From Halieaceae bacterium (GTDB lineage: Bacteria; Pseudomonadota; Gammaproteobacteria; Pseudomonadales; Halieaceae), in the NCBI GenBank assembly GCA_028280635.1, contig JANQLM010000045.1, positions 38,314-102,313 of the forward strand: 64,000 nt of DNA, given 5' to 3'. Positions 56,876-64,000 of the stretch are shown here, piece by piece. Both the position numbers and the translations under genes were made by a program. How positions within the stretch are numbered: the first letter of the stretch is position 1; every line of letters begins with the position of its first letter. The notes beneath the pieces are model-generated. The model was given only the letters and a program-made list of their open reading frames with translations, made no database searches and had not been told where the DNA came from.

Positions 56876-59416
56876 ATGAACCAACTGCCTTTTATCCGCA
56901 AGCTAGTCTTCTCGAGCCTGAGCATGATTTCCGCCGGTGCTTTCGCCCAGGGTGGCGGCCTGGAGGAGATCGTGGTCGTGGCACAAAAGCGCGAGCAGAA
57001 CATCCAGGATGTACCCTCAGCGGTAACCGCGTTTTCCGCAGAGCAGATGCGCGCCCAGGGCATCATGGAAACCACCGACCTGATGGGCACCATTCCCAAT
57101 GTGCAGGTGACCAGCGCCTACGGCCGTACACAGCCTAACTTCTCGATCCGCGGCATCTCGGTTGCCAACGAGTTTTCCGCGGCAACCGCTTCACCTGTGG
57201 GCGTGTATGTTGACGAGGTCTACCAGAGCTTCCGCGCCAGCCATGGCCAGCAACTGTTTGACCTGGCGGGTATAGAAGTGCTGCGCGGACCGCAGGGTAC
57301 TCTCTACGGGCGCAACACCACCGGGGGCGCGGTCAATATCATTACGGTCAAGCCAACTCTGGAGGAAGAGTTTACCGGCTTTATCAGCGGGCGCGTGGGC
57401 AATTTCGACACCACGGAAATCACCGGTGCCTTCGAAACCACGCTTATACCCGGAAAACTTGGCATCAGGCTCTCGGGGACCACCGTTAGCTCAGAGGGAT
57501 ATGTCACCAACAGCCTGACCGGTGACGATCACCCCGAGACCGCCAGCGACGCGCTGCGCGCCATCGCCCTGTGGCGACCTACCGACCGCACCGAGATTAC
57601 CGCGAAAGTATACTGGGCAGAGAATGACCCGCGGCAGGATATTGCCTTCGGCGTTGGTTACCTTGAAGGCGGGACCAACGGCGCGGGTGTGCCGCTCAAC
57701 CCCGACCCTGGCGACGAAAACATCGCCTCGGATACGGCGGGCACCTATTTTACTGACAGCCAGGGTGTAGCGCTGACTGTCGAGCACACTATCAACGACG
57801 CCTGGTCCTTCACCGGCATCTTTGCCTACGACGAGGGTGAGTATGAGCTGTCGCCCTTCGAATGTGACGGCTCGGCAACAGATGTCTGCGCGATACGCTA
57901 CTTTTCCGACAGCGAGAGCTACAACATCGACCTGCGCTTCAACTACGAGAGCGAGCGGCTGAGCTTTATCGGCGGTATCTATAATGGCGAGGACGAAATT
58001 TTCACGGCGAATGAACCCGACTTTTTCGGTTTCCTGCAACCGCTACTGTCTGGTGCGGGGCTGCCCGACACCTATTTCAACCCCGCTATCGCCGTGGGCA
58101 ATTCGCTGGGCACCGTGCCCCTGTTCGCGGTGGATCCCACGCTGGACCCCACGGACCCTGCAAACTGTGCGCCGGTCACCACCGACCCCAACGGCTTCTT
58201 CGACGCCCGCAGCCTGATCGCATTCAACACCGATGTTGCCCTGACCAACTCGGCAGGTGGCACCGCGGTGCAGTCCGCCTGTGCCGCGGCAGGGGCACCA
58301 CCTTTCGCCAACATCGACGTGAGCCAGGAGTTCACATTGAGCCGGCCGTCCACCGCGATCTACGGCGAGGCAGCCTACGACGTCACGGAAGCGTTCACGC
58401 TGACGCTCGGCCTGCGCTACACCTGGGACGATGTGGAGTACAAGGACGCCGTCTCGCTGATCAACAACCTTGGCGGCACGCCGGTGGCTGCGCTGGTCCC
58501 CTACATCTATGACCCGGACAGCGTGGCGGCCGGCACGCCGCTGGACATTCGCAGCGTACCGCGGGTCAATCAGTCCGAATCGACGGACGAACTCACCGGG
58601 CGGCTGGTGGCGGACTACCGCTTCACCGACGATATTATGGCCTACGCGTCCTACTCCCGTGGCTACCGGGCGGGCACGTACAACGCCCTGGCCTACCAGG
58701 ACATTTCCCAGGTCTATTTCGTTGAGCCCGAAGAAGTCGACGCCTGGGAGATCGGCTTCAAGTCCCGCCTGCTGGACAACACCGTGCAGCTCAACGGCTC
58801 GGCGTTCTACTACGATTACAAGGGCCAGCAGATTGCCCAGATCGTGGGCGCCACCTCTTTCCTGCGCAGCGCCGACGGCGACGTATACGGCGTGGAGCTG
58901 GAAGGCGACTGGCAGCCTACTGACGCACTGCGGTTCTCCGCGAGTTTTGGCTACCTGGATACTGAGTACAGCGACCAGCAGCTGGAAGCCGGAGGCACCA
59001 ATATCGGCGGCAACGAGTTTCCCAACGCTCCCGAGTACACCGGCACGGTCAGCGCACAGTGGCGCGCCTGGCAGGGTGAATTGGGTGAGCTGACGCTGTT
59101 CGCCGAAGCGCGCTACATGGGCGAATACTGGTTCGATCCCTTCAACGACTACAACCAGTCGCCCTGCGACCAGCCCGGACCGGGAGCGGCCACTCTGCTG
59201 GCGAGCCCTGAGCTTGCCTGCCAGAACGACAGCTATTGGCTGTACAACGCGCGGGCCTCATTCGAGACGGAACGCTTTTCGATCGCAGCCTATGTGCAAA
59301 ACCTGGCCGACGAGGAGTACTACACCTACGGCCTCAATCTGAATGCCTTCTACCAGGATTATCTTGTTCGCGGTCAACCGCGCACCTACGGCGCGGAGGT
59401 TCGCTATCGGTTTTAA
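56876..59416 (+). CDS. TonB-dependent receptor, substrate uptake type
   Basis: The protein is 846 residues. A signal peptide ending AGAFAQ is followed by a TonB box with EEIVVVAQKREQNIQDVP. The plug has RGISVANEFS and IEVLRGPQGTLYGRNTTGGAVN, and the long barrel ends with the terminal Phe (EVRYRF). This SphX/IroN-like 'AQKR' type is typical of marine and sphingomonad catabolic receptors for hydrophobic or glycosidic compounds. GGAG precedes the ATG. Placed 50 bases after the ALDH gene, it likely imports the pathway's substrate. Confidence 0.93.
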   Translation: MNQLPFIRKLVFSSLSMISAGAFAQGGGLEEIVVVAQKREQNIQDVPSAVTAFSAEQMRAQGIMETTDLMGTIPNVQVTSAYGRTQPNFSIRGISVANEFSAATASPVGVYVDEVYQSFRASHGQQLFDLAGIEVLRGPQGTLYGRNTTGGAVNIITVKPTLEEEFTGFISGRVGNFDTTEITGAFETTLIPGKLGIRLSGTTVSSEGYVTNSLTGDDHPETASDALRAIALWRPTDRTEITAKVYWAENDPRQDIAFGVGYLEGGTNGAGVPLNPDPGDENIASDTAGTYFTDSQGVALTVEHTINDAWSFTGIFAYDEGEYELSPFECDGSATDVCAIRYFSDSESYNIDLRFNYESERLSFIGGIYNGEDEIFTANEPDFFGFLQPLLSGAGLPDTYFNPAIAVGNSLGTVPLFAVDPTLDPTDPANCAPVTTDPNGFFDARSLIAFNTDVALTNSAGGTAVQSACAAAGAPPFANIDVSQEFTLSRPSTAIYGEAAYDVTEAFTLTLGLRYTWDDVEYKDAVSLINNLGGTPVAALVPYIYDPDSVAAGTPLDIRSVPRVNQSESTDELTGRLVADYRFTDDIMAYASYSRGYRAGTYNALAYQDISQVYFVEPEEVDAWEIGFKSRLLDNTVQLNGSAFYYDYKGQQIAQIVGATSFLRSADGDVYGVELEGDWQPTDALRFSASFGYLDTEYSDQQLEAGGTNIGGNEFPNAPEYTGTVSAQWRAWQGELGELTLFAEARYMGEYWFDPFNDYNQSPCDQPGPGAATLLASPELACQNDSYWLYNARASFETERFSIAAYVQNLADEEYYTYGLNLNAFYQDYLVRGQPRTYGAEVRYRF

Positions 59417-59424
59417 CCCGGTGG

Positions 59425-59452
59425 CGCCGCACTCACTTTCGAGTGCGGCGCA
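59425..59452 (+). terminator. Hairpin after the TonB receptor gene
   Basis: An 11-base-pair GC-rich stem (GCGCCGCACTC and complement) with a six-base loop starts nine bases past the stop. There is no clear T-run, so termination strength is uncertain. Confidence 0.55.
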
Positions 59453-59553
59453 TTACCACGCGGTCACGGGTCAAACCCAGGCCCTCCACCTTTGCGGCCA
59501 CCCCACCCCGCTGCTAATGTCGAACAAAGCCAATAACAACTGCGAGACGCTCC

Positions 59554-61161
59554 ATGCCCCTCCCCGAATCCTATGCCGGCGGCCCCGACAGCCCGGCGGT
59601 CCGCGATATCACCATTGGCGACGCCCTGCGCGAAGTGGTGGCCCACTGCCCTGAACGCACCGCCATGATCGCCGGCTCCCCTGACCCGGCTGAACGACAC
59701 CAGTGGCGCTATGACGAATTGCTGGCGGAGTCTGAGCGGGTGGCGCGGGCGCTGCTGGCGCGATTCCAGCCCGGTGAGAAGGTCGCTGTCTGGGCGCCGA
59801 ATATTCCCCAGTGGGTGTTGATGGAATATGGCTGCGCGCTGGCCGGGATTGTGTTGGTGACGGTGAATCCCTCCTACCAGGCGGAGGAGCTGGCCTACGT
59901 ACTGAAGCAGTCCCGCGCCGCGGGCGTCTTCCTGCTGCCGGAGTTCCGGGGCAACCGCATGCTCACCCATTTGGAGCAGGCCCGCGAGGACTGCCCCGAA
60001 CTGCGCGAGACCGTGCTGTTTTCCGAGTGGCAGGCCTTCCTGGACAGCGGCGCTGCCGACACGCCGCTGCCGGAGGTGACACCGCTGGACGCCTGCATGA
60101 TCCAGTACACCTCGGGCACCACCGGCTTCCCCAAGGGCGCCCTGCTCCACCACCGCGGGCTAGTGAACAACGGCGCCCACACCCTCGACCGCATGGGCGC
60201 CGAGGAAGGCTGCGCCTACATGGGCAATATGCCGCTGTTTCACACCGGCGGCTGTGTGCTGGCGGTACTGGGCTGCCTGTCGGTGCGCGGCACCCTGGTA
60301 CTGGTGGAGCAGTTCGAACCGGGGCTGATGCTCGAGCTGATGGAAACCTATCGCGCCGGTGCCCTGCTCGGCGTTCCCACCATGCTGATCGCCATGATCG
60401 AACACCCGGAATTCGAACAACGCGACCTGTCCAGCGTACACGCCATCTGTTCAGGCGGTTCCACGGTCCCCGCGGAACTGGTACGGCGCCTGGAAAAGGC
60501 ACTGAACGCCCCCTTCACCATCGTCTTCGGCCAGACCGAATGCTCACCGGTGGCCTGCATGACCCAGCCCCACGACAGCATCGAGGACAAGGCGGAAACC
60601 CTCGGGCCGCCCATGCCCGGCGTGGAAGTGAAGATCATTGATGTCGAGAGTGGCGCCACACTGCCGCCAGGGCAGATGGGCGAGTTCTGTACCCGTGGCT
60701 ATCACGTGATGCACGAGTATTTCGAAAAGCCGGAGGCCACCGCCAAAGCCATCGATAGCGAGGGCTGGCTGCACACCGGCGACCTGTGCTCCATGGACGA
60801 GCGCGGTTACTGCACCGTGGAAGGCCGGCTCAAGGACATGATCATCCGCGGCGGTGAAAACATTTACCCGCGGGAGATCGAGGAGCTGTTGTTCAAGCAC
60901 CCGGCGGTGGGTGTGGCCGCGGTGGTGGGCCTGCCCAGCGAGCGCATGGGGGAAGAAGTGGCCGCCTTCCTGCGCCCTGCCCCAGGGCAGTCACTCAACA
61001 AGGACGAGCTGTTCGCTTACCTGCGCGAACACCTGTCACCACAGAAGACACCGCGCTACTGGTTCGAGGTCGCTGAGTACCCGCTGACCGGTTCCGGCAA
61101 GATCCAGAAGTTCGCCCTGCGCCAGCAGTGGGAGGACGGTCAGCACTCTGAGATGGCCTAA
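59554..61161 (+). CDS. Acyl-CoA synthetase (FadD-like)
   Basis: This 535-residue ANL ligase has the P-loop [37 protein letters not shown], the hinge region [21 protein letters not shown] (in parts), and the Lys in [12 protein letters not shown]. The family prefers medium to long or aromatic acids. It probably gives a second activation step in the pathway. Convergent with the crotonase; the stop codons overlap by four bases. Confidence 0.92.
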   Translation: MPLPESYAGGPDSPAVRDITIGDALREVVAHCPERTAMIAGSPDPAERHQWRYDELLAESERVARALLARFQPGEKVAVWAPNIPQWVLMEYGCALAGIVLVTVNPSYQAEELAYVLKQSRAAGVFLLPEFRGNRMLTHLEQAREDCPELRETVLFSEWQAFLDSGAADTPLPEVTPLDACMIQYTSGTTGFPKGALLHHRGLVNNGAHTLDRMGAEEGCAYMGNMPLFHTGGCVLAVLGCLSVRGTLVLVEQFEPGLMLELMETYRAGALLGVPTMLIAMIEHPEFEQRDLSSVHAICSGGSTVPAELVRRLEKALNAPFTIVFGQTECSPVACMTQPHDSIEDKAETLGPPMPGVEVKIIDVESGATLPPGQMGEFCTRGYHVMHEYFEKPEATAKAIDSEGWLHTGDLCSMDERGYCTVEGRLKDMIIRGGENIYPREIEELLFKHPAVGVAAVVGLPSERMGEEVAAFLRPAPGQSLNKDELFAYLREHLSPQKTPRYWFEVAEYPLTGSGKIQKFALRQQWEDGQHSEMA

Positions 61162-62036
61162 CCTTCCTCGGGGCGCGCCGGGCCCAGGCGCTTACTGTGG
61201 CCCTCGGCGATGGGGTCGCCGGAATCCCGCTCGGCCACCGCCTGCTTGAACCCCACATCCACGGCGCGCTGCCGAAACCACAGGCCCTCGGGCGAGTGGC
61301 GGGCAACCCCGTCGAAGAAGTTGGCGAAGCGCTGGGTGTTGGCGAGCCCCATGGACTCGTAGGCCTGGTTGACCACCATCTTGCTCATCATCAACTGGTT
61401 ACAGGGCACGCCCTTGATACGGTCGCGGAGGGTTTGCACGGCGGCGTCCAATTCATCAGCCGGCACCGCCTGGTACACCAGGCCCATGTCCGCCGCTTCC
61501 ACCCCGCTGATTAGGTCGCCGGTAAACAGCATGCGCTTGGCCTTCTCTATGCCCAGCCGGTAGACCCACATCATGGTGGTGGGAATGCCCCACACCCGGG
61601 CCGGTGGATACCCGATGCGCGCATCCTCCGCCATGATGATCAGGTCGCAACACAGGGCGATATCGCTGCCGCCAGCGGCAGCCGCGCCGTGAATCTTGCA
61701 GATGGTGGGCTTGTTGGCGCGCCACAGTGACATAAAGTCCTCGGTGTTGCGCGACATCATGGCGTAGTCCAGGGTCGGGTCCCAGGGCATGTCCTGGTTG
61801 CCATGCATCTCACCGGGTGTCTCAGCGTATTCCTGCAGGTCATAGCCCCCGCAAAAGCCTTTGCCCGCCCCCTGCAGCACAATCACGTGCACATCCGGGT
61901 CCGCGTCCGCCCGCTCCACCGCCCGACGCAGGGCGCCCGGCAGTTCCGCGTTGATGGCATTGAGGCGCTCAGGGCGGTTGAGGGTGATCGTGGCGACGCG
62001 GTCGGCCGCCTGGTAATCGACTGGGCTGTTGCTCAC
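61158..62036 (-). CDS. Crotonase family protein with altered active site
   Basis: The protein is 292 residues from a GTG with GGAGA six bases upstream. The crotonase oxyanion hole is [10 protein letters not shown] and [14 protein letters not shown]. Compared with enoyl-CoA hydratase, the first catalytic Glu (GGCEL) is Asp (GGSDI) and the second (PEILLG) is replaced within PPARVWG. It is therefore unlikely to be a plain hydratase and may be an isomerase, hydrolase or lyase on a CoA ester. Next to an acyl-CoA ligase, which fits a CoA-ester substrate. Confidence 0.85.
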   Translation of the reverse strand: MSNSPVDYQAADRVATITLNRPERLNAINAELPGALRRAVERADADPDVHVIVLQGAGKGFCGGYDLQEYAETPGEMHGNQDMPWDPTLDYAMMSRNTEDFMSLWRANKPTICKIHGAAAAGGSDIALCCDLIIMAEDARIGYPPARVWGIPTTMMWVYRLGIEKAKRMLFTGDLISGVEAADMGLVYQAVPADELDAAVQTLRDRIKGVPCNQLMMSKMVVNQAYESMGLANTQRFANFFDGVARHSPEGLWFRQRAVDVGFKQAVAERDSGDPIAEGHSKRLGPARPEEG

Positions 62037-62131
62037 GGTAGGTCTCCGTCTGGCTGCGGGAGACGCCAGTCTACCCCGCTTTGACAGCCCACCGGGATTT
62101 ACAATGCTCGCCCCGAAAGGGCCAGACAGCC

Positions 62132-62641
62132 CTACTCCGGGATGTGCGCGGGATCATCATCCTCGAACTGGGAGGGCGAGGTCGGCGGCAGGTGCTTGAG
62201 CCGCTCTTCCAGCCGGCGGGCGTGATCGGCTTCCTCGGCGGCATAGCTGGATGCCAGGCGGGCCGTTTCCAGATCCGTGGTGGACTCCGCGTACTGGGCG
62301 TAAAACGCCTGTGCCTCGCGTTCGTTTTCCAGCGCCAGTTCCAGGGCGCGACGCAGGTCCATGCGGTAGTGCACGGCCTCGTAGCTGGTCGACTCCGGCG
62401 CATCTGCCGGCCAGTCGTAGTCCCAGGGGTCGAACACCGGCAGGTCGCCGGCAATGGGAAAGCTCTTTACCTCCTCCAGGTGCTTGGCAGACTCTCCCGC
62501 CATGGCTTCGAAGAAATCCGCCACCAGCAGGTTGTTGTGTTCACGCAGGGCTTCCGCCAGCTCACGGTAGCGGTTCATCGCCTCCTCTTCCATCTCCAGG
62601 GCGTGGGCGAGGAAGCGCTTGAGTTCCATGGCCCCGCTCAT
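62132..62641 (-). CDS. Ferritin-like (rubrerythrin-type) diiron protein
   Basis: The protein is 169 residues from the ATG at 62641, which overlaps the korB stop (ATGA). Two helix pairs each carry a carboxylate/His motif: [15 protein letters not shown] with [12 protein letters not shown], and [17 protein letters not shown] with [13 protein letters not shown]. This is the ExxY...ExxH pattern of rubrerythrin/ferritin-like diiron folds. No rubredoxin domain. It may protect the oxygen-sensitive 2-oxoacid:ferredoxin oxidoreductase encoded with it. Confidence 0.85.
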   Translation of the reverse strand: MSGAMELKRFLAHALEMEEEAMNRYRELAEALREHNNLLVADFFEAMAGESAKHLEEVKSFPIAGDLPVFDPWDYDWPADAPESTSYEAVHYRMDLRRALELALENEREAQAFYAQYAESTTDLETARLASSYAAEEADHARRLEERLKHLPPTSPSQFEDDDPAHIPE

Positions 62642-63465
62642 ACCCGCAGCCTGCCTGCAATATCCGCCAGGCTGGCGGGCTCGCGCTGGCGTTGCGGCGG
62701 CCAGGAGGCGCGCGGATTCTGGTACAGCAGTCCGGTCTCGAATCCCGACTCGCCGAAGAACCGCGCCGCCGCTTCCCCGGCGTCGGTCAGGGGCGCGGCC
62801 TCCCGTTCGTGCACCACGGTCTTCCAGTCGGTCTGCTCCGGGCAGAAGGTAATGCACTGGGAGAGCACGTGCAGGAAACTGAAGCCGGAGTGTGACACCG
62901 CCTCACTGATCAGTCGCGCCATCTGGTTGGGATTGCCGGAGTATGCGCGGGCAATCCAGGGGGCGCCTGCCGCCAGGGCCACTGCCGCCGGCTTGAAAGG
63001 CCGCACGCCGGGCCCGTGGGGTGTCAGCTTGCTGTGCTCCCAGTCGATCGCTGTGGTGGGTGAGGCCTGCCCCTTGGTCATGCCGTATACCTCGTTGTCC
63101 ATGGCGATATAGGTGATATCCACGTTGCGGCGGCAGGCGTGCAGGAAGTGATTTCCGCCGATGGAAAACCCATCGCCATCACCACCCAGGGCGATCACCG
63201 TCAGGTCGGGGCGCGCGACTTTCAGGCCCTGTGCCACCGCCAGGCCGCGACCGTGGACGCCGTGAAAGCCGTAGCTCTCAGCATAGGCGGGCAAGCGCGA
63301 GGAACAGCCGATGCCGGACACCAGCACAGTGTCATCGCGGGACAGCGCCAGGGCAGCCATCGCCTTGGTCACCGCATTCAGCACCGAGTAGTGCCCGCAG
63401 CCCGGGCACCAGATGGGTTTGACCCCGGACTTGTAGTCCCTGGCTTTCAATGGCGCACTCATCAT
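62638..63465 (-). CDS. korB: 2-oxoacid:ferredoxin oxidoreductase beta subunit
   Basis: This 275-residue TPP-binding subunit has IWCPGCGHYSVLNA, the Cys in GIGCSSRLPAY, HGRGLAVAQGLK, and the TPP/Mg motif GGDGDGFSIGGNH with NEVYGMTKGQ. SPTTAIDWEHSK is typical of the two-subunit 2-oxoglutarate or pyruvate type. It forms acyl-CoA from a 2-oxoacid and CoA with reduction of ferredoxin. It overlaps the alpha-subunit gene upstream and the ferritin-like gene downstream, so all three are one operon. Confidence 0.9.
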   Translation of the reverse strand: MMSAPLKARDYKSGVKPIWCPGCGHYSVLNAVTKAMAALALSRDDTVLVSGIGCSSRLPAYAESYGFHGVHGRGLAVAQGLKVARPDLTVIALGGDGDGFSIGGNHFLHACRRNVDITYIAMDNEVYGMTKGQASPTTAIDWEHSKLTPHGPGVRPFKPAAVALAAGAPWIARAYSGNPNQMARLISEAVSHSGFSFLHVLSQCITFCPEQTDWKTVVHEREAAPLTDAGEAAARFFGESGFETGLLYQNPRASWPPQRQREPASLADIAGRLRV

Positions 63466-64000
63466 GGATTCTCCTCACTGATAAAGCTGCACAGTTCCTG
63501 GGGGTTGAGGGGCACGGGGCCCGGCCGGGCATAACTGACCAGTTCACAGCCCAGGTCGAGCTGGCCGCGCAGGTAGTGAAACAACTGGGCCGAGTGATTC
63601 TGTTCGACCACCAGCGCGCGGCGGCAGTCGCACAGGGCCTCCTGCATCTCTGCGACCGGCAGCGGCGCCAGCAGGCGCAAAGCCACCGTACGCACTGCGA
63701 CACCCGCCGCCGCCAACTGCGCCGACGCCGCTTTGAGCACTGCGGAGGAGGAGCCGAAACCGATCAGGGCCAGCTCCCCTGCCCCGTCTATCTCCGCCCA
63801 GTCTTCACCGTAGTCATGGGCCAGCAATTTGCGACGGCGCTTGTCCAGTTGCCGCAGGTGATCAGACTGTGAGGCCGAAGGGGTACCTTTTTCGTTGTGT
63901 TCCAGACCGTCTGCCGTAAAGCGTTGACCGGCATCACCGGGGGCTGCGAGCGCGGAAACGCCGGATTCAGTGAGCCGATAGCGCAGGTACTCGCCGTCGG
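63462..64000 (-). CDS. korA: 2-oxoacid:ferredoxin oxidoreductase alpha subunit, C-terminal part (5' end outside window)
   Basis: The frame is open to the window edge. It reads DGEYLRYRLTESGVSALAAPG, DGLEHNEKGTPSA and then LALIGFGSSSAVLKAA, VEQNHSAQLFHYLR and YARPGPVPLNPQEL. This is the end of the fused gamma-alpha subunit of the two-subunit enzymes. Its stop overlaps the korB start. The N-terminal gamma domain and the pyrimidine-binding domain lie beyond position 64000. Confidence 0.9.
   Translation of the reverse strand, partial: DGEYLRYRLTESGVSALAAPGDAGQRFTADGLEHNEKGTPSASQSDHLRQLDKRRRKLLAHDYGEDWAEIDGAGELALIGFGSSSAVLKAASAQLAAAGVAVRTVALRLLAPLPVAEMQEALCDCRRALVVEQNHSAQLFHYLRGQLDLGCELVSYARPGPVPLNPQELCSFISEENP

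Overview
The window is GC-rich chromosomal DNA of a gammaproteobacterium. The best guess is a marine member of the Halieaceae/Cellvibrionales. This is inferred from the classic thrS-infC-rpmI-rplT-pheS-pheT-ihfA-merR order, two large TonB-dependent receptors, an acyl-CoA/P450 catabolic cluster and the general character of the proteins. No phage, insertion sequence or CRISPR array was seen.

1-12.8 kb: a few metabolic genes (a YkoF-like end, a 2-oxoglutarate/Fe oxygenase, lactate dehydrogenase, a DksA-like coiled coil, a glutathione transferase) precede what looks like a zinc-starvation island. It holds a decayed second threonyl-tRNA synthetase, an NTF2-like protein, a HisI paralogue that has lost one zinc cysteine, a second-site cysteinyl-tRNA synthetase with a small Smr-like partner, a HupE/UreJ-like membrane protein with a DUF6702 partner and an M19 dipeptidase lipoprotein, a PyrC2-type dihydroorotase that has lost one metal histidine, and the zinc-independent GTP cyclohydrolase FolE2. 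Two AT-rich palindromes resembling Zur operators (5774-5803 and 10379-10401) sit between the two divergent gene pairs. HisI2, PyrC2, FolE2 and ThrS2 are known classes of zinc-sparing backup enzymes. HupE, DUF6702 and the dipeptidase are possible new members by position.

12.8-19 kb: a DUF3311/sodium-solute symporter pair, an ArgE-like M20 deacylase and a large secreted BNR/VPS10-type propeller protein. 19.3-30.3 kb: tRNA-Pro, Dps, a penicillin-acylase-type lipoprotein, then the translation operon on the minus strand, in which infC starts with ATT. 30.5-45 kb: an AraC/YHS divergent pair, an M20 peptidase, an EEP phosphodiesterase, an AraC regulator with a TonB receptor (iron-type locus), tRNA-Val, uvrB, ilvB, ilvE, purU and tRNA-Asn.

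All three tRNA genes (Pro, Val, Asn) are followed, just past their terminators, by short tandem or near-tandem repeats. These carry pieces of the 3' end of the adjacent tRNA plus strong hairpins whose arms change in a compensated way between copies. They recall the rtT repeats of the E. coli tyrT locus and look like a recurrent, locus-specific element.

45.7-62 kb: an accessory catabolic region organised around a 20-bp palindrome at 49839-49858. A minus-strand operon encodes a two-protein dikinase-like system (a PPDK N-terminal two-thirds and a rifampicin-phosphotransferase-like partner, each with its own swivelling His domain) plus an SDR. The divergent plus-strand operon encodes TetR, cytochrome P450, SDR, histidine phosphatase, AMP-forming ligase, an unknown winged-helix protein and an aldehyde dehydrogenase, followed by a TonB receptor and a second acyl-CoA ligase. 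The set suggests uptake of a hydrophobic alcohol or terpenoid/steroid-like compound, its activation (possibly by phosphorylation), oxidation to the acid and CoA ligation. The substrate cannot be told from sequence. The window closes with a crotonase, a ferritin-like protein and the 2-oxoacid:ferredoxin oxidoreductase beta and (partial) alpha genes.
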